Source: Leucobacter sp. cx-42
GTDB lineage: Bacteria; Actinomycetota; Actinomycetes; Actinomycetales; Microbacteriaceae
DNA length: 64,000 nt
NCBI RefSeq assembly: GCF_014529985.1
Contig: NZ_JACVMU010000006.1
Coordinates: 1-64,000 of the forward strand
Reading direction: 5' to 3'
This document shows positions 7,429 through 17,235 of this stretch, piece after piece. Every line of letters starts with the position of its first letter. Position 1 is the first letter of the stretch. Under the pieces are notes generated by a model. The model was not told where the DNA came from. It saw only the letters and a program-made list of their open reading frames with translations, and ran no database searches. Both the position numbers and the translations under genes were made by a program.

Positions 7429-8127
7429 CTATCCGGTCACGGAGCCAGTAGCTGCGAGCGCGCCAAGTCCAGGTGACATGAGCAACGCTGCCACCCATGC
7501 CGCACAGACCAGCCACGGTCCCGCCGCAGTTATCTGCGCCCGAATCCGCCTTCGGTGAAGATTCTGCAGCGCGAGCGCACAGGCAAAGCAGCACAGGAGC
7601 ACCCCAGCTCGCAGCCATGGCGCTTCACCAAACCCAACCAGGGCCGCAGCGGCGACTGCTCCGAGCTTCACATCGCCAGCCCCAATTCCCGCCGGAACCA
7701 CCCACCACACGGCAACGAGCAGCAGGCAGGGCAGGCCCACTGCGCTGAGCCGTTCGAACAGGGGCGCGGATCCGCCCCCACCCATCCCAGCCACGCTCTT
7801 GGCCGCACCAGCCGCGAACAGCACGGTGCACGCGGCGCAGGCAAGCAGCCAGTTCGGAATGCGGAGGGACGCACGATCGCACGCCGAGATCAACACACTC
7901 ACGACCGCAAGGACACCGACTGCCACGGTGGGGACACACAGGGTGCGGATCGGCATCGCACCGATGCCACCGGTGTCACTGTGCTCGCGACCGAGCAAGA
8001 GGTACAGCGTTGCGGCGAGCGCTCCCCCGCAGAGGGCAAGAACAAGAACGCCGGCGGAGTAAGCTGTGCGCTTCTCCGCCGGCGTTCCGGTCGTCTTAGT
8101 CGGGGACAACCTCTGTACCGATGCCAT
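7429..8127 (-). CDS. Prepilin peptidase (A24, TadV/CpaA-like single domain)
   Basis: A roughly 232-residue membrane protein with about six hydrophobic segments. The two aspartates of type IV prepilin peptidases are visible: [10 protein letters not shown] (first Asp, in the usual D-x(n)-RIPN context) and [15 protein letters not shown] (the GxGD motif). The N-terminal methyltransferase domain with its CxxC pairs is absent, as in TadV/CpaA proteins. The start is uncertain: the ATG at 8127 lies 32 bases inside argB. No pilin or tad genes are in the window. It occupies the position after argB where argD often sits. Confidence 0.72.
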   Translation of the reverse strand: MASVQRLSPTKTTGTPAEKRTAYSAGVLVLALCGGALAATLYLLLGREHSDTGGIGAMPIRTLCVPTVAVGVLAVVSVLISACDRASLRIPNWLLACAACTVLFAAGAAKSVAGMGGGGSAPLFERLSAVGLPCLLLVAVWWVVPAGIGAGDVKLGAVAAAALVGFGEAPWLRAGVLLCCFACALALQNLHRRRIRAQITAAGPWLVCAAWVAALLMSPGLGALAATGSVTG

Positions 8128-9004
8128 GCTCGGTGAAAATCTCAAGCAGCACCGAGTGCGGCTCTCGACCGTCGATGATTGCGGCCTTTGATACCCCGCC
8201 GCGAACCGCATCGAGGCAGGCACGCATCTTGGGGATCATTCCCGATTCCAGCGAGGGCAGCATCTTCTCGAGATCAGAGATGCTGATCGTGGAGACGAGC
8301 GAGCTCTTGTCTGGCCAGTTCGCATAGAGGCCGGCAACATCCGTGAGGATGACGAGCTTTTCAGCCTCGAGCGCCGACGCGAGGGCCGAAGCCGCAGCAT
8401 CTGCGTTGACGTTGAGTGACTCGCCTGGGTGGTCTGCATCCGGCGCGATCGAGGAGACCACCGGAATCATGCCGGCTTCAAGCAGCGCAAGGATCGGCTC
8501 CGTGCGCACGCCAACAATGTCACCAACGCGGCCAAGGTCGACGGACTCGCCATCAACCTCAATCGGAGGACGACGCTTGCCGATAAACAGACCACCGTCT
8601 TCGCCTGTCGTTCCCGACGCGAAGGGACCGTGCGCGTTGATCGATTCGATGAGCTCCGGGTTCACCTTGCCGGTGAGCACCATGCGCACGACATCCATGG
8701 TTTCAGGGGTCGTCACACGGTATCCACCGCGGAACTCGCTCTCAATGCCCAGGCGCGCAAGCATGCGGTTGATCTGGGGGCCGCCGCCGTGCACAACGAC
8801 CGGGCGAATGCCCGCGTGGTGCAGGTAGACAATGTCTTCCGCAAACGCTGCAAGCAGCTCCTCATCAACCATGGCGTTGCCGCCAAACTTGATGACCATG
8901 ATCGTGTCCCGGAACTTCTTCAGCCACGGCAGTGACTCAATGAGTACCTGCGCCTTCGCTGAAGCCTGCGCGTGGTCGAGCGCTTCCTTCGTAGTCGTAG
9001 CCAA
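8096..9004 (-). CDS. argB: Acetylglutamate kinase
   Basis: A 302-residue amino-acid kinase that phosphorylates N-acetylglutamate, the second step of arginine synthesis. It shows the N-terminal [11 protein letters not shown] lysine/glycine motif, [14 protein letters not shown] for substrate and phosphate binding, [12 protein letters not shown], and [11 protein letters not shown]. The N-terminal helix ([20 protein letters not shown]) is that of arginine-inhibited hexameric enzymes, so feedback control is likely. It is the third gene of argC-argJ-argB, nine bases after argJ. Confidence 0.97.
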   Translation of the reverse strand: MATTTKEALDHAQASAKAQVLIESLPWLKKFRDTIMVIKFGGNAMVDEELLAAFAEDIVYLHHAGIRPVVVHGGGPQINRMLARLGIESEFRGGYRVTTPETMDVVRMVLTGKVNPELIESINAHGPFASGTTGEDGGLFIGKRRPPIEVDGESVDLGRVGDIVGVRTEPILALLEAGMIPVVSSIAPDADHPGESLNVNADAAASALASALEAEKLVILTDVAGLYANWPDKSSLVSTISISDLEKMLPSLESGMIPKMRACLDAVRGGVSKAAIIDGREPHSVLLEIFTEHGIGTEVVPD

Positions 9005-9013
9005 TCCTTCGTC

Positions 9014-10177
9014 CTAGCTCGAGTACGCGCTGTTCTCGTGCACGTAGTCGTGCGTGAGATCGTTGGTGCGGATCAGCGCCTGCGCGTCACCCGCGAACAG
9101 CTCGATGCGCACATGGGTCTGACGCGGGGTCAGGTCGCAGTCGGTGACGGGACGATCAGGAGCACCCGCGTGGCAGAGGCGGATTCCGTTAAAGCTCACG
9201 TCGACCTGGTACGGGTCGAATGCAGCCTCGGTGGTGCCGATCGCGGCGAGTACGCGACCCCAGTTCGGGTCGTTGCCGAAGATCGCAGCCTTGAACAGGT
9301 TGTTTCGTGCCAGCGCACGGCCAACCTCAACGGCGTCTTCTTCGGTTGCTGCGCCGAGAACCTCAATATCAATGTTGTGGGTTGCACCCTCAGCATCGCG
9401 CTGGAGCTGCGCCGCGAGGCTATCGCAGATCGCGATGAGTGCCGCAGTGAACTCAGCTTCGTCAGGGGTGACAGCAGAGGCACCCGACGACAGGAGCGTC
9501 ACCTGGTCGTTGGTTGACATGCAGCCGTCAGAGTCCAGGCGGTCGAAGCTCACCTTGGTTGCCGCACGAAGCGCACGATCAAGTACTTCTTCTTCGAGGA
9601 CCGCGTCAGTGGTGATGACCACGAGCATGGTCGCGAGGCCAGGAGCCAGCATGCCAGCACCCTTTGCCATCGCGCCAATGGTCCAGCCAGCGCCCGTGTG
9701 GGTGGCAACCTTCTCTACCGAGTCGGTCGTCAGGATCGCTGCGGGTGCAGTGGTGTCATCTGCCGCGAGCTGCTCAACAAGCGCCGGGATGTTCAGCACG
9801 ATCTTGTCACGGAACGTCTGGTCGCCAGCGCCAATCAGGCCGGTCGAGCAAACGAGGATATTCTCTGCGTCGCCAGCTTCGCCGTCGAGCGCCGAGGCAA
9901 CAGCCTCTGCAGTGAGCTTCGTCGTCTCATAGCCAAAGTCGCCGGTGAAGCAGTTCGCGCCACCTGAATTCAGCACAACCGCACGTGCGGGACCGTTCTG
10001 GATCACCTTGCGGCTCCACAGAATGGGGTTTGCCTGTGCTCGGTTCGTCGTAAAGACCACAGCCGACTCTGGCTTCGGGCCGTCATTGACGACGAGAGCA
10101 AGGTCAGGCTTGCCTGTGGACTTGAGGCCGACTGCGATGCCCGCAGATCGGAACCCCTGGGGTGCGGTGACGCTCAT
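9014..10177 (-). CDS. argJ: Bifunctional ornithine acetyltransferase / N-acetylglutamate synthase
   Basis: A 387-residue ArgJ. It moves acetyl from acetylornithine to glutamate and so recycles the acetyl group. The precursor cleaves itself into alpha and beta chains before the catalytic threonine in KGAGMLAPGLATML, which is intact here. LNSGGANCFTGDFGYE and FGNDPNWGRVLAAIG are further family signatures. Whether it is mono- or bifunctional cannot be told from the sequence. It lies between argC and argB. Confidence 0.96.
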   Translation of the reverse strand: MSVTAPQGFRSAGIAVGLKSTGKPDLALVVNDGPKPESAVVFTTNRAQANPILWSRKVIQNGPARAVVLNSGGANCFTGDFGYETTKLTAEAVASALDGEAGDAENILVCSTGLIGAGDQTFRDKIVLNIPALVEQLAADDTTAPAAILTTDSVEKVATHTGAGWTIGAMAKGAGMLAPGLATMLVVITTDAVLEEEVLDRALRAATKVSFDRLDSDGCMSTNDQVTLLSSGASAVTPDEAEFTAALIAICDSLAAQLQRDAEGATHNIDIEVLGAATEEDAVEVGRALARNNLFKAAIFGNDPNWGRVLAAIGTTEAAFDPYQVDVSFNGIRLCHAGAPDRPVTDCDLTPRQTHVRIELFAGDAQALIRTNDLTHDYVHENSAYSS

Positions 10178-10266
10178 CGCTACTCCTTTTCATGCGTCGG
10201 CATACCGACGCGATCAGCCCGCGGCTACACGGGCGCTGTTCTGACGTGAGTGAGAGTGACTCGCGC

Positions 10267-11319
10267 TTAGGGGGCCAGCCCGTTCACTGAGAGACCGGTG
10301 TCCTCAGCGAGCCCAAGCGCAATGTTGGCGGACTGAATAGCCGCGCCTGCGGTGCCCTTGGCCAAGTTATCAAGTGCCGCAACGATGACGACGCGGTGTG
10401 CCGCCTCATCAATTGCGATGCCCATCAGGCAGGTGTTTGCGCCGAGGGTATCTGCGGTGCGCGGAAATACGCCCTCTGGCAACAGGTGCACGAACGCTTC
10501 GTCAGCGTATGCCGATTCCCACGCCGCGCGCACCTCAGCAGCGCTGGTGCCTGGCGTGAGCTTCGCGGTCGTCGTTGCGAGAATGCCACGTGCCATCGGC
10601 ACCAGCACCGGGGTGAAGCTCAGTGTCGGCTCGATCGTCGCACCAGCCCGACGCAGGGACTGCTTGATCTCTGGGATGTGGCGGTGGGTACCACCGACCG
10701 CATACGGGTTCGCGGTGCCCATGAGCTCTGCCCCCAGCAGGTGGGTCTTCGCAGCCTTGCCTGCGCCAGAGGGGCCAACCGCAAGCACGGTGACGATATC
10801 GTCAGCTTGAATGACGCCGGCAGCAATGCCAGGCGCGAGTGAAAGCCCGACCGTCGAAGCGTTGCAGCCGGGAGCCGCAATACGAGTTGCGCCAACGAGC
10901 GCCTCACGCTGCCGGCGAGCACCCCCGTCGATGAGGAGCTCCGGCACACCATAGGTCCACGCATCGTGGTACTCGCCACCGTAAAACGCTTCCCAATCAG
11001 CGGGGTCAGCCAGGCGGTGATCCGCGCCACAATCGACCGCGAGGCGAACGTTCGTGAGCTGCGCAGTGAGTGCACCCGACGCACCGTGCGGCAGCGCGAA
11101 GAAGACGATGTCGTGGCCGTCGAGCACCTCTGGAGTGGTCTCTCGGAGCGTGAGATGCGCCAGTGAGCGTAGGTGCGGCTGCGATTCGATCAGCGGACGT
11201 CCCGCCGAGGAATGCCCGGTCACTGTACGAATCTCGAACTCGGGATGGCCTGCGAGCAGACGCAACAGCTCACCCCCGGCGTAGCCACTCGCACCAGCTA
11301 CTGCCACACTGAAAGTCAT
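10267..11319 (-). CDS. argC: N-acetyl-gamma-glutamyl-phosphate reductase
   Basis: A 350-residue NADP-dependent reductase, the third step of arginine synthesis. The Rossmann motif [19 protein letters not shown] is at the N-terminus. The catalytic cysteine is in AAPGCNAST, and GPSGAGK and [10 protein letters not shown] follow. The ATG at 11319 was taken because AGGAG lies seven bases upstream; an ORF start at 11343 has no such site. It is the first gene of argCJB. An 89-base gap separates it from argJ. No argD, argF, argG or argH follows argB in this window. Confidence 0.96.
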   Translation of the reverse strand: MTFSVAVAGASGYAGGELLRLLAGHPEFEIRTVTGHSSAGRPLIESQPHLRSLAHLTLRETTPEVLDGHDIVFFALPHGASGALTAQLTNVRLAVDCGADHRLADPADWEAFYGGEYHDAWTYGVPELLIDGGARRQREALVGATRIAAPGCNASTVGLSLAPGIAAGVIQADDIVTVLAVGPSGAGKAAKTHLLGAELMGTANPYAVGGTHRHIPEIKQSLRRAGATIEPTLSFTPVLVPMARGILATTTAKLTPGTSAAEVRAAWESAYADEAFVHLLPEGVFPRTADTLGANTCLMGIAIDEAAHRVVIVAALDNLAKGTAGAAIQSANIALGLAEDTGLSVNGLAP

Positions 11320-11417
11320 CGACGCTCCTTCATCTCTGCACACCGATGCTCTCTATTCTCGCACTTCACAGCAAATCCTTCGATTTCTGCCGCAACAGAC
11401 TGAACTTTATGCATCAG

Positions 11418-12194
11418 TTACTCGTGTGAAAAGTTCGGCTGGCGCTTCTCGCTGAAGGCACGCATGCCTTCCTTCTGGTCAGCCGTCGCGAACTGCGCAG
11501 CAAAGGCCAAGCGCTCGAACCGCAGGCCTTCTGTGAGCGAAGACTCCTGCGCGACCTGCAGCGCCTCTTTCGCGGCATAGACCGCTGGCAGCGACTTTGA
11601 CGCGATCGTCTCGGCAAGCTTCTGCGCTTCCTCGAGCAGCTCATCCTGCGGCACCACGCGCGACACCAGGCCACTCCGTTCGGCCTCGTCAGCCCGCATA
11701 TGTCGCCCAGTCAATACGAGTTCAGCGGCCTTGTACTTGCCGATCGCGCGCGGCAGACGCTGCGATCCGCCAAAGCCGGGAATGATGCCGAGGTTGATTT
11801 CGGGCTGGCCGAAGCGAGCCGAGTCAGCAGCAAGGATGATGTCGCACATCATCGCAAGCTCGCAGCCGCCACCGAGCGCGAAGCCAGATACTGCCGCGAT
11901 GAGCGGGGTGCGGATCTGTTCAAACGGCGCCCAGCCCGGGAAGGGCGCGCGCAAATACATCTCAACGTAACCCTGCTCGGTCATCTCTTTGATGTCTGCG
12001 CCTGCAGCAAACGCCTTCGCAGACCCGGTGATCACGATTGCGCCGATTTCCGGGTCAGCATCGAACGTCGTCGCTGCGTCAATCAGCTCACGCACGAGCG
12101 TTGAGTCGAGCGCGTTTAACGCCTCGGGTCGGTTCAGAGTGATCGTTGCGACACGGTTGTTCGCGGCAGTGAGAATACGCGTGTAGTCAGTCAT
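11418..12194 (-). CDS. Enoyl-CoA hydratase/isomerase (crotonase family)
   Basis: A 258-residue crotonase-fold enzyme. [11 protein letters not shown] forms the first oxyanion/CoA loop, [16 protein letters not shown] is the central signature, and the general acid/base glutamates are in [14 protein letters not shown]. This pattern fits a true 2-enoyl-CoA hydratase that adds water in fatty-acid or branched-chain/aromatic acid breakdown. The ATG three codons into the open frame (MTDYTRI) is the likely start. It ends 98 bases upstream of argC and may read through into it, since I see no hairpin between them. Confidence 0.9.
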   Translation of the reverse strand: MTDYTRILTAANNRVATITLNRPEALNALDSTLVRELIDAATTFDADPEIGAIVITGSAKAFAAGADIKEMTEQGYVEMYLRAPFPGWAPFEQIRTPLIAAVSGFALGGGCELAMMCDIILAADSARFGQPEINLGIIPGFGGSQRLPRAIGKYKAAELVLTGRHMRADEAERSGLVSRVVPQDELLEEAQKLAETIASKSLPAVYAAKEALQVAQESSLTEGLRFERLAFAAQFATADQKEGMRAFSEKRQPNFSHE

Positions 12195-12212
12195 GCCCCA
12201 CACGTTACCGGC

Positions 12213-13142
12213 TTAGAAGTCGTTGATGACGAGTTTCTTCATGCCCATCATGTGCGCGAACGCATTCGGTCGCGCCATAAGCTCACCCATATTTTTCGGA
12301 ACCACCTGCCAGCTCACGCCGAATTCGTCTGCGAGCCAGCCACACTGTTCTGCTTCAGGCGATGCAGATAATGCGTCCCACACCAGATCGATTTCATCCT
12401 GGTCAGCACACTGCACCTCAAAGGAGACACCGCAGGAGAAGCAGTGCTCCTCGTCTAGCGGGTTATCGATCGCAATAAACCAGTCGTCGCCGAGGTGGAA
12501 CTCACCAAAGATGAGCGCATCGGCAGTGGCCCGCCCCACCTGCGCACCGTAGGTCTGCGTATGCGTCACGCCAGCTCCGCCGGGAAGTTTTTCAAACACG
12601 CTTGTGTACAACGCAAGCGCCTCTGATGCGCGGTTCTGCGCTGCGCAGGCAAAGGTCAATGCCGGCAACACGAACGGCCGTGGTGAACGATTCGGGCTCG
12701 CGAGGACCAGCTGCCAGTGCACGCCAAATCGGTCACGTACCCAGCCGTATTTGTCAGAAAGCGGGGACTCCCCCAGCGGAATAACCTCAGTACCACCCAC
12801 GAGCAGCGCATCCCACAGCAGGTCGAGCGTTTCGCGGGCGCAGGTTGCGCCACCGCTGATGATTGCTGCGTCGAAGTTCAACGCAAACGACACCGATGCG
12901 TTGGGAGCAAATTCTGGGCCGCCATTAATGAGGCCGATGCGATATCCCTCAATCGTCATCGTCACCGACAACGCTTTGCCTGCGAACGCCTGTTGGAAGT
13001 CAGCCAGGCCGGTCTCGGGGTATCGTCCGTCCACTGCAATGTGGATCTCACGGCCTGACCCTCGGAAGGCACTCTCGTAGAAGGAAGCCATCTCCTCGGC
13101 GTTCCCGTCACACCAAATTTTGGGAACAATCTGTTGCGTCAT
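12213..13142 (-). CDS. Double PhnB-like (VOC fold) protein
   Basis: A 309-residue protein made of two similar halves (about 1-145 and 155-305). Each begins with the PhnB-like opening: PKIWCDGNAEEMASFYESAF in the first half and LTFACAAQNRASEALALYTSVF-like sequence in the second. Each continues to a FALNFD/SFEVQC strand and a GWVRDRFGVHWQLV or GWLADEFGVSWQVVP ending. These are the marks of the 3-demethylubiquinone-methyltransferase-like/PhnB group of the vicinal oxygen chelate fold. A metal or small-molecule binding role is likely; the substrate is unknown. Confidence 0.8.
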   Translation of the reverse strand: MTQQIVPKIWCDGNAEEMASFYESAFRGSGREIHIAVDGRYPETGLADFQQAFAGKALSVTMTIEGYRIGLINGGPEFAPNASVSFALNFDAAIISGGATCARETLDLLWDALLVGGTEVIPLGESPLSDKYGWVRDRFGVHWQLVLASPNRSPRPFVLPALTFACAAQNRASEALALYTSVFEKLPGGAGVTHTQTYGAQVGRATADALIFGEFHLGDDWFIAIDNPLDEEHCFSCGVSFEVQCADQDEIDLVWDALSASPEAEQCGWLADEFGVSWQVVPKNMGELMARPNAFAHMMGMKKLVINDF

Positions 13143-13173
13143 AAGACTCAGTGTTACTTTCTCTAATGGAGCA

Positions 13174-13914
13174 TCAATGCCGGTGCAATTGTGAGTATTC
13201 AGCGAGCCAATTTACATAGCCCACCGTACCAATTTCTGCGTTTTCTTGCGGCAATAACGTGCCGTCACGCAAGGATTTTCCGTATCGGCCCCAGTACGGC
13301 AGCTCAATCACTGGGCGCGGATCCTCGCGCGCTTGAAAGACCATTCGAGTGATTTCGGCGAGTCGCAATCGATCCGGTCCAGAAAACTCCCTGGCGTATC
13401 CGACTGGCACACTCTCTGCTGCCCACAGCAGTCGTTCGGCGATTGCTCTCGCCGGAAGCGGCTGCGCGAGCACCTGGGGCACGAACACCCATCCACCTAT
13501 GGTTTTCCCATGCTGCTCCGCGAATTCGTAAGAGGGTGCGGTCGGCAGAATGGTCCACGGGATCTTCCCTTCCGCGAGGCAGTGCTCTTGGACCGCCTTT
13601 CCCGCGAAGCGCCCGTACGGATGCGCCGCGGCACCGATCGTCGAGAGCAGAACATAGTGGCGCACCCCGCCAGCCTGTGCCGCAGACTGCAAATGCCGCG
13701 AGGCGAGCTCGAAGAACGTCACTCGCTCATACTCATTCCCGGGATCTACAACGTCGATGACGGCTTCGACGCCGCTCAGATCCAGGCCGGCACCGTCATA
13801 CACGTCGCATCCCGTTGATCGCGCAAGCACGAGTACGTCGTGCCCTGCCGCACGAGCAAGCTGCACCGCATGCGCACCGATAAGCCCGGTTCCCCCAACC
13901 ACCGCAATACGCAT
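13174..13914 (-). CDS. NAD(P)-binding atypical SDR (NmrA/ylmF-like)
   Basis: A 246-residue Rossmann protein. The N-terminus MRIAVVGGTGLIGAHAVQLA is an atypical short-chain dehydrogenase/NmrA-like dinucleotide loop (GGTGLIG). VRHYVLLSTIGA matches the strand that usually carries the NmrA serine, but the YxxxK catalytic pair is not evident. It may therefore be a sensor or an isomerase-type member rather than a classical dehydrogenase. The ATG at 13914 has AGGAGG five bases upstream; a GTG two codons earlier would overlap that site. Confidence 0.8.
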   Translation of the reverse strand: MRIAVVGGTGLIGAHAVQLARAAGHDVLVLARSTGCDVYDGAGLDLSGVEAVIDVVDPGNEYERVTFFELASRHLQSAAQAGGVRHYVLLSTIGAAAHPYGRFAGKAVQEHCLAEGKIPWTILPTAPSYEFAEQHGKTIGGWVFVPQVLAQPLPARAIAERLLWAAESVPVGYAREFSGPDRLRLAEITRMVFQAREDPRPVIELPYWGRYGKSLRDGTLLPQENAEIGTVGYVNWLAEYSQLHRH

Positions 13915-14013
13915 GCCCACCTCCTTTGGTTTGCCCGTGCGCTAACCATATGCCCAGGTCAACCCAGGCACCAGGGATACTTTTCTCTGCACCTCGTGCA
14001 CCTCGCAGACACA

Positions 14014-14057
14014 CACATGCCCCGGCTCGCTCCTTGCAGAACGAACCGGGGCATGTG
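14014..14057 (-). terminator. Terminator of FAD monooxygenase gene
   Basis: Arms 14014-14025 and 14046-14057 (CACATGCCCCGG and its complement) are perfect, with three further pairs after one mismatch. It lies 12 bases beyond the monooxygenase stop. Confidence 0.75.
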
Positions 14058-14068
14058 CAGTACTCGGA

Positions 14069-15772
14069 TTACGCCGCGAGCCGTGGCTGCGCCGCTGTCG
14101 GCGCAGCTCCCCGAGCAATTTGTGTCGCATCAGGGCGAGCGCCAAGCCGCTGCACAAACGCAGTGATGTTCGCGGGCAGCTCGTCACCTCGCCAGGCCAC
14201 ATGCTGGTCCTCGCGCACAATGAGATACTCCGTGCTGAAGGCAGCGGGCAGCTCGAGTTCAGCGAGATCGAGGAATGCGGTCGGCAACCCAGCAGCCGTG
14301 GCTGCTGCAGCCCAGGCAGCGCCAGCGTCCGCGTCCCCCGCAGCGTTCACCAACGTGTACCACTTCCCCAGTCCGTCATACGCAGACGAGCCGTCGCGCA
14401 GCCAGACGTGCGGCATGCGACACCCTGGCACGGTCGACGGGGTATACGTTCCCATCGTGTACTCGGGTGCTGCGCCATCGGCAACAATAATTGGGGAGCC
14501 GTGATAGCTGTACCCATAGTTCAGACCGGCAGCCGCAAATTGCTGGGTGTTCAGCTGTTCCGCGAGCGCACCAAATCGCGCACGCGCGAGATCCGCCTCC
14601 TCCCCAGGCAACTCGATGTTCGCCGGCATATCGGCAGCATCGAGTTTTTGCAGGTGCCCCATTGCGAACCTTGACACCTGTTCGGTAATCGGCTGCCGCT
14701 CAGCCGCATAAGCATCAAGCATGTGTTCGCCTGCCCAGCCGTCGAGCACCGCAGCAATCGTCCAGGCGAGGTTGACACCGTCAGCGATTCCGGCGTTCAT
14801 GCCGTACCCACCCATCGGCACCCACAGGTGTGCCGCGTCACCAGCGATAAAGAACCGGCGGTCACGGAACTTGTCAGCGACAAGTCTGCGCGCAACCCAG
14901 TCTTCCTCTGAAAGCACTGCATACGGGAAAAGCACGTCTACCCCGAGGATGTCACGGAGCGCTTGATGACGATCCACTGATCCAAGCTCAGCTTCTTCCG
15001 CGGTGAGGTACGTGTGCACTAGGAACTCGTCCACACCGTTGATCGCATAGATGTGTCCGTTTCGGCGCGTGTTGTACACGTAGGTCCCCCAAGAAGGGAT
15101 GGCCTCACGCGCCGCCGCAAGTGCCGTGGATCGAATCCACGTCGACTGCACGTGCTGGAGCACAGGGTCGCCGCTGAACTTCGCGCCGATAGCCTTCCGC
15201 ACGAGCGAACGCCCACCATCAGCCCCAATCAAGTATTTCGCTCGCACCGTTGACTGTGCGCCGGTGACCACATCGGTGACCGCAGCAGTGACACCGGAGT
15301 CATCTTGCGAAACGGCATCAACGCGAACACCATTCCGGAGGTCAATTCCGGCGCGGGACGCGACGTGACGCTCCAAAATTGGCTCAAGGTACGTCTGGTT
15401 CACACGGTGCGGGTGTTCTGGGGTCGCCCACGAGACGTCTGGGCCCGATCCGCCGCCATTTCGCCGTTCCTCGGCAGAGGGGATGCGGATCCTGCCAAAC
15501 TCCTGCCCAACAAACGACGTGCGAAAGGCTACGTCCTGTGGGTGTTCAGCCGGCAACCCGGCGCTCCGCACGTCGTCGGCGATTCCGTGTCTGCGGAAGA
15601 CTTCCATCGTCCGCGATGAAACGTGATTGCACTTCACATTCGGCGGCTGCAGGAACGGGTCCTGTTCAAGTACGATCGCTGTCGCGCCGTGACTCTCAAG
15701 CGTCATCGCAGCGAGTAGGCCTACTGGGCCACCACCAACAACGAGGACTTCTGCATCGTATTCGTAGTTCAC
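14069..15772 (-). CDS. FAD-dependent aromatic monooxygenase (PheA/TfdB/MhpA family)
   Basis: A 567-residue flavoprotein hydroxylase. VLVVGGGPVGLLAAMTLESHG is the FAD-binding GxGxxG region. YLIGADGGRSLVRKAIG is the DG motif shared by FAD and NADPH contacts. RRFFIAGDAAHLWVPMGGYGMNAGIADGVNLAW is split over the GD motif that contacts the ribityl chain. The C-terminal thioredoxin-like domain (about 430-540) is that of phenol hydroxylase-like enzymes. It probably hydroxylates an aromatic ring with NAD(P)H and oxygen. It overlaps the upstream MHS transporter gene by four bases, which suggests that the transported compound is its substrate. Confidence 0.88.
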   Translation of the reverse strand: MNYEYDAEVLVVGGGPVGLLAAMTLESHGATAIVLEQDPFLQPPNVKCNHVSSRTMEVFRRHGIADDVRSAGLPAEHPQDVAFRTSFVGQEFGRIRIPSAEERRNGGGSGPDVSWATPEHPHRVNQTYLEPILERHVASRAGIDLRNGVRVDAVSQDDSGVTAAVTDVVTGAQSTVRAKYLIGADGGRSLVRKAIGAKFSGDPVLQHVQSTWIRSTALAAAREAIPSWGTYVYNTRRNGHIYAINGVDEFLVHTYLTAEEAELGSVDRHQALRDILGVDVLFPYAVLSEEDWVARRLVADKFRDRRFFIAGDAAHLWVPMGGYGMNAGIADGVNLAWTIAAVLDGWAGEHMLDAYAAERQPITEQVSRFAMGHLQKLDAADMPANIELPGEEADLARARFGALAEQLNTQQFAAAGLNYGYSYHGSPIIVADGAAPEYTMGTYTPSTVPGCRMPHVWLRDGSSAYDGLGKWYTLVNAAGDADAGAAWAAAATAAGLPTAFLDLAELELPAAFSTEYLIVREDQHVAWRGDELPANITAFVQRLGARPDATQIARGAAPTAAQPRLAA

Positions 15773-17103
15773 TTGACTTCCGCCAGATTCCGCTTTGAGC
15801 CTTCAGGAGAGATAAACACTGCGACGAGGCAGACGAGCAGCACCGCAATCCAGACGACGCCGAGCACCACAGGGCCACCAGATCCCATCAGCGAACTCGC
15901 AATAATTGGGGTGAAGCCAGCCCCGATCGCCGAAGCGCCCTGGAACGCGATCGACGCACCGGTGAAACGCGTTTCCGTGGGGAAGAGCTCAGCAAGGAAC
16001 GCAGCCAATGGGCCAAGGATGATGCCCTGGATGCCCTGTCCGACGATCACGGCGACCGCAAACGCCCAGTTCTCACCCATGCTGACGAGCTGAATGAGCG
16101 GGAACGCAAACACCGCAGCTGCGACAATACCGACGGCGATGACCGGACGACGTCCGTAGCGATCGCTCAAGCGCGCCGCAATAATCGTGGTGATGAACAT
16201 CGCGATGGCAGACGCCACCTTCGAGTTGAGCGCAAAGGTCGGATCAGTGCCATGCGAAGTCGCAAAGCCGAGCCCCCACACGCTCGCCATTCCGGAGATC
16301 GTGAGCTGACTCATCGCGACGAGCGTGCCAAGCAGCAGGACCCACGGCGAGTTCTTGAAGACCTCAATGAAGGGAACCTTGCGCTTCTCGGCTTCATTAT
16401 TGAAGTTCACGAAGAGCGGGCTTTCAACCACTTTCAAACGCACGACCATGCCGATCGCAACCAGCACGACGCTCAAGAGGAACGGCACGCGCCAACCCCA
16501 GGCAAGGAACTGCTCGTGTGGCATGAGGGTGAACAGGCCGAGAATGCCGGCGGAGAGCACCGAACCAGCGGGGGCGCCCAGGTTTGCAAACGCAGCAGCG
16601 AAGCCACGCTTCCCACCAGGCGCTTGCTCGAGGGCAATCAGCATTGCGCCACCCCATTCACCACCGACGGCGAAGCCCTGGATAATGCGCAGGGTCACGA
16701 GCAGCATCGGCGCAGCAACACCGATCTGATCGTAGGTTGGCAACAGGCCAATGAGCGCCGTGGCAACGCCCATCAGCACCATCGTGAAGACGAGGACGCC
16801 CTTCCGGCCGAGGCGGTCACCAAAGTGGCCGAACACGATGCCGCCGAGCGGGCGTGCAACATAGCCAGCAGCGAGCGTCGCAAATGATGCGATTGCGGCG
16901 AGCGCGGGATCAAGCTGGGAGAAGAAGACTGGACCGAACACGAGCGCTGCCGCGCTCGCGTACAGCATGAAGTCGTAGAACTCGATTGCGCTCCCAAGGA
17001 AGCTAGATGCAAGGATCCGACGCATCTGTGGCGTACGAAGCGATTCCTGCTCGTATTGGGTCGGCGCTGCTGACGCAGCGTCGGAGATGGACGGGGTGCT
17101 CAT
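15769..17103 (-). CDS. MHS-family MFS transporter (metabolite/H+ symporter)
   Basis: A 444-residue, 12-helix transporter. ASSFLGSAIEFYDFMLY is the metabolite:H+ symporter opening, and GHFGDRLGRKGVLVFTMV (loop 2-3) and RLSDRYGRRPV (loop 8-9) are MFS signatures. Relatives carry organic and aromatic acids, shikimate, proline or betaine. The ATG before STPSISD has AGGAG eight bases upstream. It is the first gene of a two-gene transcript with the FAD monooxygenase and is divergent from a LysR gene 132 bases away, so an uptake-and-hydroxylate cassette under LysR control is likely. Confidence 0.9.
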   Translation of the reverse strand: MSTPSISDAASAAPTQYEQESLRTPQMRRILASSFLGSAIEFYDFMLYASAAALVFGPVFFSQLDPALAAIASFATLAAGYVARPLGGIVFGHFGDRLGRKGVLVFTMVLMGVATALIGLLPTYDQIGVAAPMLLVTLRIIQGFAVGGEWGGAMLIALEQAPGGKRGFAAAFANLGAPAGSVLSAGILGLFTLMPHEQFLAWGWRVPFLLSVVLVAIGMVVRLKVVESPLFVNFNNEAEKRKVPFIEVFKNSPWVLLLGTLVAMSQLTISGMASVWGLGFATSHGTDPTFALNSKVASAIAMFITTIIAARLSDRYGRRPVIAVGIVAAAVFAFPLIQLVSMGENWAFAVAVIVGQGIQGIILGPLAAFLAELFPTETRFTGASIAFQGASAIGAGFTPIIASSLMGSGGPVVLGVVWIAVLLVCLVAVFISPEGSKRNLAEVK

Positions 17104-17205
17104 CGTTGAACTCCTGTGGGGTATGGCCAAAATTCGGCGCGCGAGCATAAGCATGCCGCACGAGGTTCAATCCTGCTGTCAGCCAGCAAGCAAGACAAGA
17201 ATAAG

Positions 17206-17219
17206 AATCTTGAGAGATT
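17206..17219. promoter_or_regulatory. Candidate LysR operator
   Basis: An inverted repeat, AATCT-TGAG-AGATT, lies in the AT-rich divergent region 17 bases before the LysR start codon. It has the size and position of a LysR autoregulatory site, but no experimental or comparative support is available here. Confidence 0.35.
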
Positions 17220-17235
17220 GTTTAGTATTAGTTAA

